NCBI RefSeq assembly: GCF_900155965.1
Contig: NZ_FTMG01000003.1
Location: 490,547-554,546 of the forward strand
Direction: 5' to 3'
Length of the DNA stretch: 64,000 bases
From: Mucilaginibacter lappiensis
GTDB lineage: Bacteria > Bacteroidota > Bacteroidia > Sphingobacteriales > Sphingobacteriaceae
Below the pieces are notes generated by a model. That model worked only from the letters and a program-made list of their open reading frames with translations, was not told the DNA's origin and did no database searches. The translations under genes and the position numbers were made by a program. This document shows, one piece after another, positions 37,245 through 46,496 of this stretch (positions are counted from its first letter, which is position 1; the number at the start of each line of letters is the position of its first letter).

Positions 37245-39196
37245 TTAATTAGTGGTAGTAATTTTAGCGACCCATCCGCCCGCTATGTCCAAACGGATAT
37301 GGATAACCGAACCTGCCGAAACCGCGCTTTTGGATCGGGTTAAACTTTGAGGTGAGGATATCACATCAGCCCATGACGACAGGGTATATTTACCCAGTGG
37401 TAAAAAATCCATTTTCAATTGAATTGTTCTTTCGGAGTCGTTGGTCATCGCCCCGATATACCAATCCTTCCCGCTTCTTTTGGCAATAATGATATATTCG
37501 CCCGGATAACCGCCCAGTACTCTGGTATCATCCCAAGCAGTAGGCATATGACTTAAAAAATCAGCCCCGGGACTCCCTAAAATATGCTCCGGTGCATCGC
37601 AATACACCGTAAAGGGGCTTTCGTAAATTACAAATTTTGCCAGTTCTGCACAGCGGCTGTTCATCACCTGGGTAGGGCTGCCTTTTCTGAACTCTTCCTT
37701 TTTTACATTTAAAAATCCACCGGGAGTATAATCCATGGGGCCGGCCAGCATTCGGTGAAGGGCAGGGTGGTGTTATGCCCGGCTGTTATCCGGGTTGAAA
37801 ACTTGGAATATTCTTCGCCCAAAACCCCTTCCCGTGTAATCATGTTCGGATAGGTACGCATGATTCCATCCGGTTTAAAAGCGCCATGAAAATCAACCAT
37901 CAAATGATATTTTGCGGCTGTTTTAATAATACGACGGTACCAGTTGACCATTTGCTGATCATCGCGGTCCATGAAGTCAATTTTAACCCCCGCAATACCC
38001 CATTGCTCGTAAATGGGAAAAGCTTTTTCAAAATTATCATTCCGGTTAACATCGGTACTGTATAACCAAAGCCAGCATTTAACCTTTTTGGCTTTAGCGT
38101 ATGCTAAGATCTCCGGCATATTCAATTGTGGTGCGGGTTTGGTAATATCGGCTTCCGGTTTGTTAAACGGCCCGTACCATTGCCAGTCGATGAGCATATA
38201 AGGCCAGTGTTGTACCGATGCCAGATCTATATACTTCTTGATGGTGGGCATATCCATCTTTACGTCGCCGCTCCACCAGTTGTCCCAGGCGCTCATGCCA
38301 GGCTTGATCCATCCGGCATCTTTAAGCGCACAGGGAGGGTTCAGGTTCTGTATCAATTCCGATTCAATTAATTTGCCTGGCGAATCGGCGAGCATGACCA
38401 CCCGCCAAGGTGTCAGGAGATTGTTGGTGAACCGGGCCTTAACACCGCTCTCATTTTCACCAGGCAAAGGCGACAATTTGGTAATCAAGTCGATTTGACC
38501 ATTGGCATTGGTATCTGTTTTTAGCGACCCAATATAAAACCCGGGATAATTATCAATGTTTGCTTCCGTAATAGCTGCGTAATGACGCTGATCTACCTCT
38601 ATCAGTAAGGGTAAGCCGGCAATCGTTTTTTCCGTGATGTGGTTCAGGCTTCGTGACCAGAACTCAGTCTCCTGTGAGGAGGTATAGCTGCCATAGTCCG
38701 CCACCCATGCCTTTGCAAGTGCCGGTAAATTAAAACTGGTCAATTCCCTGGTTATCTGCCGGTCGCCAATTTTATCCGCTCCGAATAACTGATAACGAAA
38801 TGCGATGCCATCATTATAAACTCTGAAATAGACATTCATGCGGCGCATCTGCCCGGATTTCTCTGCCAGGGACAGCACCAGTTCATTATAACGGTCAGTG
38901 ATGACCTGGTGCTTGGTTTTTACTACCGGCATCCAGGTTTGGTTAATGGAATGCTCCACATGACCGGTCACGCTCATATCGGCACCGATAGTCGGTTCGT
39001 CTTTAAACTCGAAGCCCAGTGATGAAGGATGGATGATGGTTAAACCGTTACTGGAAACCGTGTATTGCAAAGTGGTGTGGTTGCTGATCTCCACAACGGT
39101 TCTTTTATCCGGCGACGCCAGCTTAAAAATTTGTGCGAAAGAAGGAACTGCCAATGAAACGACAATAACGAGGACACAATAAAGCTTCAGGTTCAT
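37245..39196 (-). pseudogene. GH97 glycosidase gene interrupted by a frameshift
   Basis: The product is split into 39196-37709 and 37751-37245. The N-part has a signal peptide (SLAVPSFAQ), the GH97 beta-sandwich, then GIAGVKIDFMDRDDQQMVNWY (candidate nucleophile Asp near residue 410) and GVLGEEYSKFSTR; it runs into HNTTLPFT and then shifts. The next frame resumes with MLAGPMDYTPGGF. Restoring one C on the coding strand near 37754 rejoins THR-ARG-MET-LEU exactly as the family reads. The KIDFMDRDDQ form resembles the retaining branch (alpha-galactosidase, beta-L-arabinopyranosidase). It may be a real recent inactivation or a sequencing error. Confidence 0.8.
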
Positions 39197-39204
39197 AAGA
39201 TGGA

Positions 39205-40851
39205 TTAAATGGCTCCTTCAATTTTTAAAACGAATGCATCTTTACCTGGAGCCTGTTCCGGCAATTTTACTTTCAGGCCTTCGGCTGTTTGCTGATAACT
39301 CAGTTTATCATTGCCAAGCAGGCTTACCTGGCTTACTTTACCCATCTGATCATTTGTTGCTAACTTTTTAATCAGGACTTCCTTCCCTGACGGCCAGCCG
39401 AGCATAGTCGCGTAAAGCGTTTTGCCTTTTGTGGTAAACCGGATATCTTCGGCTCCAAATGGCTTACCCTTGCCTTCATTAAAACCTTGTGCGCTGATGG
39501 GGGCTGCCGAATCTATAGCAGGACCTTCACCAAATACTTTCCAGGGACGGGTGCCATAAATCGCTTCCCCGTTAACCTGCATCCAGGCTCCGATGCCTTC
39601 AACTACTGCACGTTCTTCACTATCAATAGTGCCGTCACCACGCACCGGGATATTCAACAACAGGTTGCCATTTTTACTTACTATATCAACCAGTGTATGT
39701 ACCACTGTTTTGGCGCTTTTGTAGCCTTTATCATTAAATATACGGCGATTATAATGCCAGTCGCCAATACAGGTATCCGTTTGCCACGGTAAAGGTTCTA
39801 TTTGGTTGCTTTGCCCGCGTTCAATATCCCATATCATGCATTTGCGCTGTTGTTGATCCAATATTTTTCCAAACAGGGCCGCTTGGAGTTTGCCATGCTT
39901 TTTAATACTGGTATTGTACATATGTGCTGCTATTTTTAAACCGGCATCACTTACAGGCCAAAGGGGTAATGCGGTATCGTCAAAATAAATCAGTTCGGGG
40001 CCGTACTTATCTATCAGCTCTATGGTGCGGTTCAAAAACTTATCACAATAAGCTTTATTGGGTACACTGGCACCATTACCCCAGCCCCAGTGAGCGCCCA
40101 TGCTATCGTCATTAAGACTATCTTTACTTAATTCGTGATTTTGCGCATATAATTCCTGCGGATCATAGCCGTTCCACCATTTGCCGACACCATCCGCCTT
40201 GGTAAGCTTACCATCGTAGGGGATGCCTGCATAGGGGCCGGTTTTATCTGCTCGCTGGGCAACCTCGTACCAGGTCCATGGGTGAGATCCATGTACCGTT
40301 ACGCCAAAAGGCAGACCGTGTTGTTTGGCAGCTTTTGCCCAACCGCCAACCAGGTCTTTTTTGGGCCCCAATTTGGTAGAGTTCCAGCTTTGATATTTGC
40401 TATCGTAGAGATCGAAGTTATCATGATGATTGGCCAGGGCCATAAAATATTTAGCACCGGCACGTTTATATAAGCCCAACAATTCACCCGGATCCCAATT
40501 CTCGGCTTTCCATTCGTTAATCACGTCCTTGAATCCGAATTTTGAAGGATGCCCATACTTTTGAACGTGGTATTTATAGTGGTCGCTGCCCTCCTGGTAC
40601 ATACCACGGGCATACCAATCACCGTGCTCTGGCTGGCATTGTGGCCCCCAGTGCGCCCATATGCCAAACTTGGCATCGCGAAACCAATCCGGCACCTGGT
40701 ATTGAGCCAATGAATCCCAATCGGGTTTAAAAGGGCCGGAGGAAGTGTCAGCATTTAAATTTGTTTGCAGCAAACTGCTGCCAAAGGCCCTTGACAGATA
40801 TAAGGACGATAATCCCGTGGCTAAACCTTTTATTAATGTTCTTCTTTTCAT
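39205..40851 (-). CDS. GH29 alpha-L-fucosidase, exported
   Basis: 548 residues beginning MKRRTLIKGLATGLSSL, a twin-arginine-like signal, which would mean export of a folded enzyme. GH29 barrel: WFRDAKFGIWAHWGP, RGMYQEGSDHYKY, KYFMALANHHDNFDLYDS, SWNSTKLGPKKDLVG and LIYFDDTALP with the likely nucleophile Asp near residue 289. NLLLNIPVRGDGTID is the usual end of the catalytic domain; a beta domain completes the protein. It removes terminal alpha-linked fucose and would supply the permease and fucose enzymes downstream. First gene of the leftward operon. Confidence 0.88.
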   Translation of the reverse strand: MKRRTLIKGLATGLSSLYLSRAFGSSLLQTNLNADTSSGPFKPDWDSLAQYQVPDWFRDAKFGIWAHWGPQCQPEHGDWYARGMYQEGSDHYKYHVQKYGHPSKFGFKDVINEWKAENWDPGELLGLYKRAGAKYFMALANHHDNFDLYDSKYQSWNSTKLGPKKDLVGGWAKAAKQHGLPFGVTVHGSHPWTWYEVAQRADKTGPYAGIPYDGKLTKADGVGKWWNGYDPQELYAQNHELSKDSLNDDSMGAHWGWGNGASVPNKAYCDKFLNRTIELIDKYGPELIYFDDTALPLWPVSDAGLKIAAHMYNTSIKKHGKLQAALFGKILDQQQRKCMIWDIERGQSNQIEPLPWQTDTCIGDWHYNRRIFNDKGYKSAKTVVHTLVDIVSKNGNLLLNIPVRGDGTIDSEERAVVEGIGAWMQVNGEAIYGTRPWKVFGEGPAIDSAAPISAQGFNEGKGKPFGAEDIRFTTKGKTLYATMLGWPSGKEVLIKKLATNDQMGKVSQVSLLGNDKLSYQQTAEGLKVKLPEQAPGKDAFVLKIEGAI

Positions 40852-41379
40852 AATTGGGTTTGTTATTTTTAATACGTTGGCTATGCCCGGCGATCATATA
40901 TAGATCAATAAGCTGAGCTTTGAGTCGATATTATTTTGGATCATCGTAGCAATAATTGGTTGAAGAGCAGTTTTTAACTACCATCTAATTGATAAATCAA
41001 ACTTACTTTGAAATAATTGTCAAATAGCTGACTTAATTGGACTTTTTTTTATACAAAACCGACATTTTATTTAATATTACCCTACCGAAAACACGAAGAA
41101 TCTTTAGGACTTCCCCGCCGGAAACACATATAAAGACGTCCGTACAGACGAAACAACAGCTTAAAAGCCTCAATAAGCAACATCAATCTTTTTTCCAATA
41201 AAATGATCTATTATCAAACATCATACAACTCCCCTGGATAATACACGCACCTTTTCGTAGGCTATATAGGATGAAGGACTAATCGGAGTAAAAACGAACC
41301 ACTGTACAGACTACTTGTAAAAGAAAATCAACTTGAAGTAAATAAAACATCAAAAAGATCGTGCTCTGGATCAAAATGG

Positions 41380-41398
41380 ATGACGGGGCTCGAACCCA
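41380..41398 (-). repeat. tRNA-His 3' segment copy (possible old attachment site)
   Basis: A 19-base stretch matches the T-arm/acceptor region of the tRNA-His gene (41558-41576) at 18 of 19 positions, 178 bases downstream of the 3' end of that gene. Such partial 3' copies are typical of integrase attachment sites. Confidence 0.5.
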
Positions 41399-41517
41399 AA
41401 AAACAGCGCCTATTATCTGGAATCACACCTTTGGTATAAAACGCCGTTTTTATTACCAAAACATCGAATCATTTTACCGAATTTTTAATTACCTATTAAT
41501 CAATATCATGAAACAAA

Positions 41518-41543
41518 AAAGGCTGTCTTTTCAGACAGCCTTT
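41518..41543 (-). terminator. Intrinsic terminator of tRNA-His
   Basis: Perfect 10-bp arms AAAGGCTGTC and GACAGCCTTT around a 6-base loop; on the minus strand the second arm continues into TTT. It starts about 10 bases after the tRNA 3' end. Confidence 0.85.
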
Positions 41544-41552
41544 AAAACTCGG

Positions 41553-41627
41553 GGTAAATGATGGGGCTCGAACCCACGACCCTCGGTACCACAAACCGAT
41601 GCTCTAACCAACTGAGCTACATCTACC
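41553..41627 (-). tRNA. tRNA-His (anticodon GUG)
   Basis: Cloverleaf on the minus strand: acceptor GTAGATG pairs with CATTTAC, the D-arm is TAGCTCAGTTGG, and the anticodon stem TCGGT/ACCGA encloses the loop TTGTGGT with anticodon GTG. T-arm is GTGGGTTCGAGCCCCAT. An extra G precedes position 1 and faces C73, the identity feature of tRNA-His. CCA is not encoded. Confidence 0.95.
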
Positions 41628-41639
41628 GTTTGGAGAGTG

Positions 41640-41670
41640 CAAAAATAGAAATCTTACGGCTATTTGCAAA
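41640..41670 (-). promoter_or_regulatory. Bacteroidota-type promoter of tRNA-His
   Basis: On the minus strand TTTG (41670-41667), 19 bases, then TATTTTTG (41647-41640), matching the TTTG/TAnnTTTG consensus, just upstream of the tRNA. Confidence 0.75.
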
Positions 41671-41742
41671 CTCTTTTTAAAATTACATTTGGCTTACCTG
41701 TTTAATTTAGAACGATTTTAATTAATTATTAGATTTGTATTT

Positions 41743-43836
41743 ATGGCTGAGCAATTAATTGAACTGAATGTGACGGGGATGCACTGTAATAATTGCGCCT
41801 TATCTGTACATAAACTACTTGAAAAAAGGGGCTTACATAATATACTGGTTGATTTTGCCAGCGAAGAGGTAAAATTTTCAACCAGCGACAATACCCAACT
41901 ACCCGAGATAAAAAAAGGAATAGAAAACTTAGGTTTTAGAGTGATTGACGATATTTCACAACATCAGCCTTCGTTTTATGATAAAGTAGAGAATAAATTT
42001 ATTTTCTGCGCGCTGTTTACTGCGCCTCTTTTGCTTAGTATGTTGTTGCAATGGCATTTTTTACACCAGCCTATCGTACAATTACTGTTATGCCTACCAG
42101 TGTTTATAGTAGGTTGCCTGCATTTCGGCAGAAGCGCTTGGAGCTCCGTTAAAGGCGGTGTACCTAATATGGATGTGCTCATATTTATCGGTTCAACATC
42201 GGCATTTATATATAGTCTCACAGGCACGTTGCAGCATTTGGGTCAGCAATACCAGTTTTATGAAACCTGCGCTACCATTATTACGCTGGTACTATTAGGC
42301 AATGTGTTCGAGAAACGCTCCGTAACCCAAACTACCTCGGCAGTAAAAGATCTGATCAAATTTCAGCAGGTAAATGCCAACCGTGTGGTTAATGGCGGAG
42401 TAGAAGTGATCAGCGCCAAAGAAGTGCGTCCCGGTGATACTTTACTCGTGAACCAGGGCGATAAAATACCTGTTGATGGTGAGATACTATCCGGCAGTGC
42501 CTCAGTTGACGAGGCTATGCTCACGGGTGAAAGTTTACCCGTTGAAAAGAAAAAATACGACCGTGTTATAGGCGGCACTATATTAGTTAACGGCAATATA
42601 CACATGCTGGCCACCAAGGTGGGCTCTAATACCATCCTGTCGCAGATCATCGAACTGATGAAAAAGGCCCAGGCTGCCAAGCCTCCTATCCAAAAATTGG
42701 GTGATAAGGTTGCTTCTATATTTGTACCTGTTGTACTGGGCATTTCCTTGCTTACTTTTATACTTACTTTTTATGTTGGCCACGCTGGTCTACAGCATTC
42801 GTTGCTGAACGCAATCGCGGTATTGGTTATATCCTGCCCTTGTGCTATGGGCCTGGCTACCCCTACTGCAGTAATGGTTGGCCTTGGTCGCGCAGCCAAA
42901 AACGGAATACTGATCAAAGGTGGTGACACCATCGAGGCGGTGGCCCATACTAAATATATAGTATTTGACAAAACCGGCACCTTAACTACCGGTAAGTTCA
43001 GCATCAATGAGATCAAAGCCGAGCCTGGTATTGATATCGAGTTGATCCGCGGCATCATCATCGCTATTGAAGAGCGATCGAACCACCCTATAGCCCGATC
43101 CTTAGTGAGCGGATTAAAAAACCTACCCAAACAAAAGGTAATACTCAAAGTAGCCAAAGAAGAAAAAGGCCTGGGCATGCGTGCCGAAGACGTAGAGGGC
43201 AACAATTATTTCCTGGGTACTGCCAAGCTTAACAAGGACGATCATTTTAACCTCTCGCTATACAAAAACCAAAAGTTACTGGCCCAGATAGCCCTAGACG
43301 ATGAAATAAAACCCGAAACTGCCGCACTTATAGCGCAGCTTAAAAAAATGGGTATTAAACCCGTACTCCTGAGCGGTGATAAAAAGGATCGTTGTTTAAA
43401 AGTAGCCTCCGCTATAGGTATTAAAGAGGTGCATGCCGAAAGACTACCCGATGAAAAGCTGCATGTCATCGATATGTATAAGCAAAAAGGTAAAACTATT
43501 ATGATAGGCGATGGTATAAACGATGCACCAGCTTTAACCAAGGCTGATGTAGGTGTATCCATGAACGATGCCAGCCAGGTGGCCATACAGTCGGCCAGTG
43601 TGGTATTACTGAATACCGACCTGCATTCGGTTATTCAATTTTTGCAGATCAGCAAGCATACCCTACTCACCATTAAGCAAAACCTATTTTGGGCATTTGC
43701 CTATAATATTATCGCCATTCCCCTCGCCGCCTTAGGTTTTTTAAACCCGATGATAGGCGCATTTACCATGGCTTTTTCTGATGTGGTTGTTATTGGCAAC
43801 TCACTGAGGTTGAAAATTAAAAAGGTTGATAGTTAA
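41743..43836 (+). CDS. copA: Copper-type heavy-metal P1B ATPase
   Basis: 697 residues. One N-terminal heavy-metal-associated domain with GMHCNNC (Cys15, Cys18). Eight membrane helices are expected. The metal channel motif is [15 protein letters not shown] (CPC near residue 364), which marks Cu+-type pumps. [11 protein letters not shown] (about 408) holds the phosphorylated Asp, the HP motif lies in [11 protein letters not shown], and [17 protein letters not shown] (about 588) is the hinge. It exports copper from the cytoplasm. It stands alone with a box TAGATTTG (41730-41737) immediately before the start codon but no well-spaced upstream TTTG. No copper chaperone or regulator gene is adjacent. 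Confidence 0.93.
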   Translation: MAEQLIELNVTGMHCNNCALSVHKLLEKRGLHNILVDFASEEVKFSTSDNTQLPEIKKGIENLGFRVIDDISQHQPSFYDKVENKFIFCALFTAPLLLSMLLQWHFLHQPIVQLLLCLPVFIVGCLHFGRSAWSSVKGGVPNMDVLIFIGSTSAFIYSLTGTLQHLGQQYQFYETCATIITLVLLGNVFEKRSVTQTTSAVKDLIKFQQVNANRVVNGGVEVISAKEVRPGDTLLVNQGDKIPVDGEILSGSASVDEAMLTGESLPVEKKKYDRVIGGTILVNGNIHMLATKVGSNTILSQIIELMKKAQAAKPPIQKLGDKVASIFVPVVLGISLLTFILTFYVGHAGLQHSLLNAIAVLVISCPCAMGLATPTAVMVGLGRAAKNGILIKGGDTIEAVAHTKYIVFDKTGTLTTGKFSINEIKAEPGIDIELIRGIIIAIEERSNHPIARSLVSGLKNLPKQKVILKVAKEEKGLGMRAEDVEGNNYFLGTAKLNKDDHFNLSLYKNQKLLAQIALDDEIKPETAALIAQLKKMGIKPVLLSGDKKDRCLKVASAIGIKEVHAERLPDEKLHVIDMYKQKGKTIMIGDGINDAPALTKADVGVSMNDASQVAIQSASVVLLNTDLHSVIQFLQISKHTLLTIKQNLFWAFAYNIIAIPLAALGFLNPMIGAFTMAFSDVVVIGNSLRLKIKKVDS

Positions 43837-43962
43837 TAGTTCATGGTTCATAGTCACCTTTGGTGTGTATTGTTTTCTGCCACTTAGGGTAAAGTTTGCT
43901 ATTTTTGGCACTTACAATGGCGCATACATTAACTATGATCTATGAACCATCAACCATGAACT
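43824..43962. repeat. Imperfect inverted repeat enclosing the rnhA promoter region
   Basis: TAGTTCATGGTT (43837-43848) faces AACCATGAACTA (43951-43962), and GGTTCATAG (43845-43853) faces CTATGAACC (43940-43948). The loop contains TATTTTTG (43900-43907), a possible promoter box for rnhA. The arms are low-complexity words of a kind seen in other gaps of this window. Confidence 0.6.
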
Positions 43963-43969
43963 AATTTAA

Positions 43970-44428
43970 ATGATCGAAATTTACACAGACGGTGCATCAA
44001 GCGGGAATCCGGGTCCGGGTGGTTATGGGGTAATTTTGCGTTCGGGTAAGCATTATAAAGAGCTTTCTGAAGGCTTTCGCAAAACCACCAATAACCGCAT
44101 GGAACTGCTGGCTGTAATAAAAGGATTGGAGTCTCTAAAAGCCCCCAATCAGCAGGTGATGATATTCTCCGACTCCAAATACGTGATTGATTCCATCGAA
44201 AAACGTTGGGTAAATGGCTGGCTGCAAAAAGGTTTCGCGGGCAAAAAGAACAAGGACCTCTGGCTGCGTTATCTCGACATCAGCAAACACCACCAAATCA
44301 AATTTACCTGGGTACGCGGTCATAATGGTCACCCTGAAAACGAACGCTGCGATGAACTGGCCGTAGCAGCCGGCAAACAGAAGCCATTGCTCATCGATTC
44401 AGTTTTTGAAGTGGAGAATGCGAAATAA
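43970..44428 (+). CDS. rnhA: Ribonuclease HI
   Basis: 152 residues, normal length for RNase HI. Catalytic acidic residues are visible in IEIYTDGASSGNPGPGGYG (first Asp), NNRMELLAVIKGL (Glu), IFSDSKYVIDSI (Asp) and GHPENERCDELAV (last Asp). VRGHNGH carries the His of the flexible loop. It cleaves RNA in RNA-DNA hybrids in the cytoplasm, for example primers and R-loops. Convergent with the phosphodiesterase gene, with a 12-bp inverted repeat between them. Confidence 0.95.
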   Translation: MIEIYTDGASSGNPGPGGYGVILRSGKHYKELSEGFRKTTNNRMELLAVIKGLESLKAPNQQVMIFSDSKYVIDSIEKRWVNGWLQKGFAGKKNKDLWLRYLDISKHHQIKFTWVRGHNGHPENERCDELAVAAGKQKPLLIDSVFEVENAK

Positions 44429-44442
44429 TTAGTATCGAGCAG

Positions 44443-44498
44443 CTAGTATCAAGACTTCCTTCTTTTGACATTGGAGAGGCAAGGCATCTTGATACTAG
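44443..44498. repeat. Inverted repeat between convergent genes, possible bidirectional terminator
   Basis: CTAGTATCAAGA (44443-44454) and TCTTGATACTAG (44487-44498) are perfect 12-bp arms around 32 bases; outer sequences repeat the words AGTATC and GATACT. Confidence 0.6.
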
Positions 44499-44524
44499 AT
44501 ACTAGCTACTTGATACCAAAAAGC

Positions 44525-45019
44525 TTATCTCCCAGCCAATTCAATAACCTGCAAATCTTGAATTTTATCACCGTCGATATTAAAACGCATTAGGGTGCGC
44601 ACCTTGTGCCAGCCTTGTTGCCCAGCCGCGCCCGGGTTAAGATGCAGGCAGCCTATGGTTTTATCGGGCATTACCTTCAATATATGCGAGTGCCCTGAAA
44701 TAAACAACTTGGGCGGATTCAGGTAGATCTCCTTTTTCACCGCCGGACTATACTTGCCAGGGTAACCGCCAATGTGGGTCATCCATACATCAACGCCTTC
44801 GCAGTTAAAGCGCAGATTTTCAGGGTATACTAACCGCACATCCTTACCATCAATATTGCCGTATACGCCTTTTAATGGCTTAAAAGCGGCCAGTTTATCG
44901 GCCAGATCCAGGGTGCCGAAATCTCCGGCATGCCATATTTCATCGCAATTTTCAAAATGCTTAAAAACAGCCTCGTCAAGGTAGCTGTGGGTATCGGATA
45001 TCAGGCCTATGCGCGTCAT
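44525..45019 (-). CDS. YfcE/MJ0936-type metallophosphoesterase
   Basis: 164 residues. Calcineurin-like phosphoesterase motifs are complete: ISDTHSYLD (Asp, His), WHAGDFG (GD), VYGNIDGKD (GN), and ISGHSHIL with LHLNPGAAG (GHxH and following). This short single-domain form is the MJ0936/YfcE family of cytoplasmic phosphodiesterases with two metal ions; physiological substrate unknown. A TATATTTG box lies just upstream at 45025-45032 on the minus strand and probably belongs to its promoter. Confidence 0.88.
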   Translation of the reverse strand: MTRIGLISDTHSYLDEAVFKHFENCDEIWHAGDFGTLDLADKLAAFKPLKGVYGNIDGKDVRLVYPENLRFNCEGVDVWMTHIGGYPGKYSPAVKKEIYLNPPKLFISGHSHILKVMPDKTIGCLHLNPGAAGQQGWHKVRTLMRFNIDGDKIQDLQVIELAGR

Positions 45020-45040
45020 GCGAGCAAATATAAATACAAG

Positions 45041-45325
45041 AGCTAAGAGTCAAGAATCGGGAATTAATAAATCTGCCGTTGCGCGCAAAAAACCTGAGAA
45101 AAGGTAAAAAAGTGGGTTTACATGGTTTACACTTTTCATGGTTAACATTTATTTAAATTATTGAAAATCAATATATTAAATACAAACAAGCCACATTTTG
45201 TGTTAACCGACTTTTGGGCTTATTTTTGGTTAAATATTGCAGGTTAGCCATTGCGCAGAAACTGACAACAGAAGACTTGTGCTGAGATATATAAGATACA
45301 AGAAACGAGAAATTAATAAATCCGT
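45041..45325. repeat. Two copies of an intergenic word repeat
   Basis: AGAGTCAAGAATC followed by AATTAATAAATCTG (45045-45075 area) and ACAAGAAACGAG followed by AATTAATAAATCCG (45300-45325 area) are related. Other relatives occur near 53600, 57076, 61971 and 62085. Between them lies an AT-rich gap without a gene. Confidence 0.5.
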
Positions 45326-45457
45326 CATTGAGGCGTGGCAATAAGCCCCCTCTAAATCTCCCCCGGAAGGGGAGACTTTTGGAAAGTATTTTAAAGCCCT
45401 CACTTCCGGGGAGGGTTGGGTGGGGCTCATTGCTTCGTCGTTCCTCGCAATGGCATG
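45325..45457. repeat. Composite dispersed palindromic repeat
   Basis: GCCCCCTCTAAATCTCCCC (from 45345) and GGAGGGTTGGGTGGGGC (to 45427) form long GC-rich arms, with an inner CGGAAGGGGAG/CTTCCGGGG part. It is nested between CATTGAGGCGTGGCAAT and GCTTCGTCGTTCCTCGCAATG, which resemble the arms of the palindrome at 53521. A relative lies at 59879-59963. Frames across it are repeat-derived, not genes. Confidence 0.7.
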
Positions 45458-45473
45458 ATGGGAAATTATTGAA

Positions 45474-46178
45474 TCAAAATATCGTCAAAAATTCCTTCAA
45501 TACTTTCTGGTACTCTTTACTGTAAACTTTAGGCTCATCGTAGATCACCAATCTCTCTTCTTCCGATTGGCCTGCATCAAAACCCAGAACCAGTATTTCC
45601 CTATGCGGTTCATCATTGTTAAAAGAATAAACCTTTATTATTTTCTGTGGATACAACTGATACTGTGTACCCAAAACTTTAACCAACTCTGCAGTATCTA
45701 TTGGCAACACCAGCCAACATGTCCCATCTTCCGTTAAATGCCCGGCCACTCCCGATATCAAACCCTCAAAAAAACCATCACCAGCATGTTTGGCCAAATT
45801 CTTCTTTGCTCCCGGCGACTGCAGCGAATTGATATAGAACGGCGGATTGGAAACGATCAGGTCATATTTTTTATCGGGATAAACTGAGAAAAAATCGGCA
45901 AAGCTCACCGGAAACAGCTCCAAACAATCAGCAAAAGGTGAACCTTTAAAATTGCTTTCGGCAGTTATAGCCGCGCTTTCGTCAATCTCAACAGCATCAA
46001 TATGGGCTCCAACAAAACGTTGGGCCAGCATCAGGGCTATTACGCCGGTACCTGTGCCTATATCTAATATGGATAGTGGTTCATCTGCATCTGCCAATGC
46101 ACCCAACAAAACACCATCGGTATTGATCTTCATGGCGCAACCGGTTTGGTCGACACTGAATTGTTTAAAGCGAAACAT
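45474..46178 (-). CDS. trmN6: tRNA1(Val) (adenine37-N6)-methyltransferase
   Basis: I choose MFRFKQFSVDQ at 46178 (234 residues), the standard family opening; the upstream ATG at 46226 lies inside a repeat unit. The SAM-binding motif is ILDIGTGTGVIALMLAQRF, and the catalytic N6-adenine motif is NPPF in LIVSNPPFYINSL. KINTDGVLLGA is the family-specific N-terminal motif. It methylates A37 of tRNA1(Val) or a related tRNA. It runs leftward, head-to-head with the RAYT gene, from which it is separated by palindromic repeats. Confidence 0.88.
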   Translation of the reverse strand: MFRFKQFSVDQTGCAMKINTDGVLLGALADADEPLSILDIGTGTGVIALMLAQRFVGAHIDAVEIDESAAITAESNFKGSPFADCLELFPVSFADFFSVYPDKKYDLIVSNPPFYINSLQSPGAKKNLAKHAGDGFFEGLISGVAGHLTEDGTCWLVLPIDTAELVKVLGTQYQLYPQKIIKVYSFNNDEPHREILVLGFDAGQSEEERLVIYDEPKVYSKEYQKVLKEFLTIF

Positions 46179-46210
46179 CGATGCGAATTTATTATTAATT
46201 GTTAAGATGC

Positions 46211-46328
46211 GTATCAACGTTGACATTTACCGGGTTTATGTTTGTTGGTGACAACACTAACAAAGGGCAGGATACCTATCAACGTTGATATTTACCAAGC
46301 GTATATTTGTTGGTGACAACACCAACAA
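46211..46328. repeat. Tandem pair of REP palindromes
   Basis: Two units of about 53 bases (46211-46263 and 46276-46328), each ATCAACGTTGA-ATTTACC then a palindrome. Palindrome 2 (46306-46328) has perfect arms TTGTTGGTG and CACCAACAA with loop ACAA; palindrome 1 (46241-46264) has one change in the right arm. Confidence 0.85.
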
Positions 46329-46339
46329 CCTTACCAACA

Positions 46340-46433
46340 AGCATAATTACTTTCCGTAAAGCTCCAGCGGCAGCGCATCCGGATCGACAAAAAAGGTAAA
46401 GCGTTTGCCGGTAAAATCATCAATGCGAATAGG
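46340..46433 (-). pseudogene. Copy of the VOC gene 3' end
   Basis: About 94 bases (from CAAGCATAATTACTTTCCG to CAATGCGAATAGG) match 47260-47353, the 3' end and flank of the VOC gene, with roughly ten differences. It carries no start and lies on the other side of the RAYT gene. Confidence 0.85.
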
Positions 46434-46441
46434 CTGCTGCC

Positions 46442-46465
46442 GTTGTTGGTGTTGTCACCAACAAC
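46442..46465. repeat. REP palindrome, inverted orientation
   Basis: Arms TTGTTGGTG and CACCAACAA with loop TTGT, the reverse complement of the ACAA-loop copies. It lies 31 bases before the RAYT start codon. Confidence 0.85.
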
Positions 46466-46496
46466 TCTTATCTTGAAAGTTTTATAACTGATTTAA

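Larger units (their letters stand above)
40852..41552 (-). promoter_or_regulatory. Upstream region of the GH29 operon
   Basis: A 700-base gap. An AACCAATTATT box on the operon's sense strand lies at 40953-40961. A TAAGTTTG promoter-like box is at 40998-41005 with TTTG at 41021-41024, but the spacing (15) is short. No gene is seen; a 66-codon frame at 41361 crosses the terminator and a tRNA fragment and is rejected. Confidence 0.35.

Noticed and set aside
41361..41561. 66-codon frame next to tRNA-His
   Set aside because: It runs across a tRNA fragment and the tRNA terminator and overlaps the tRNA 3' end.
42771..43586. Long antisense frames over the copper ATPase
   Set aside because: Shadows of a strongly coding gene; residue composition is unlike a protein family.
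45328..45525. Frame reading NLPRKGRLLES... over the composite repeat
   Set aside because: The same words recur at 59887-60168 (NLPRKGRLSF), so it is a translated palindromic repeat, not a gene.
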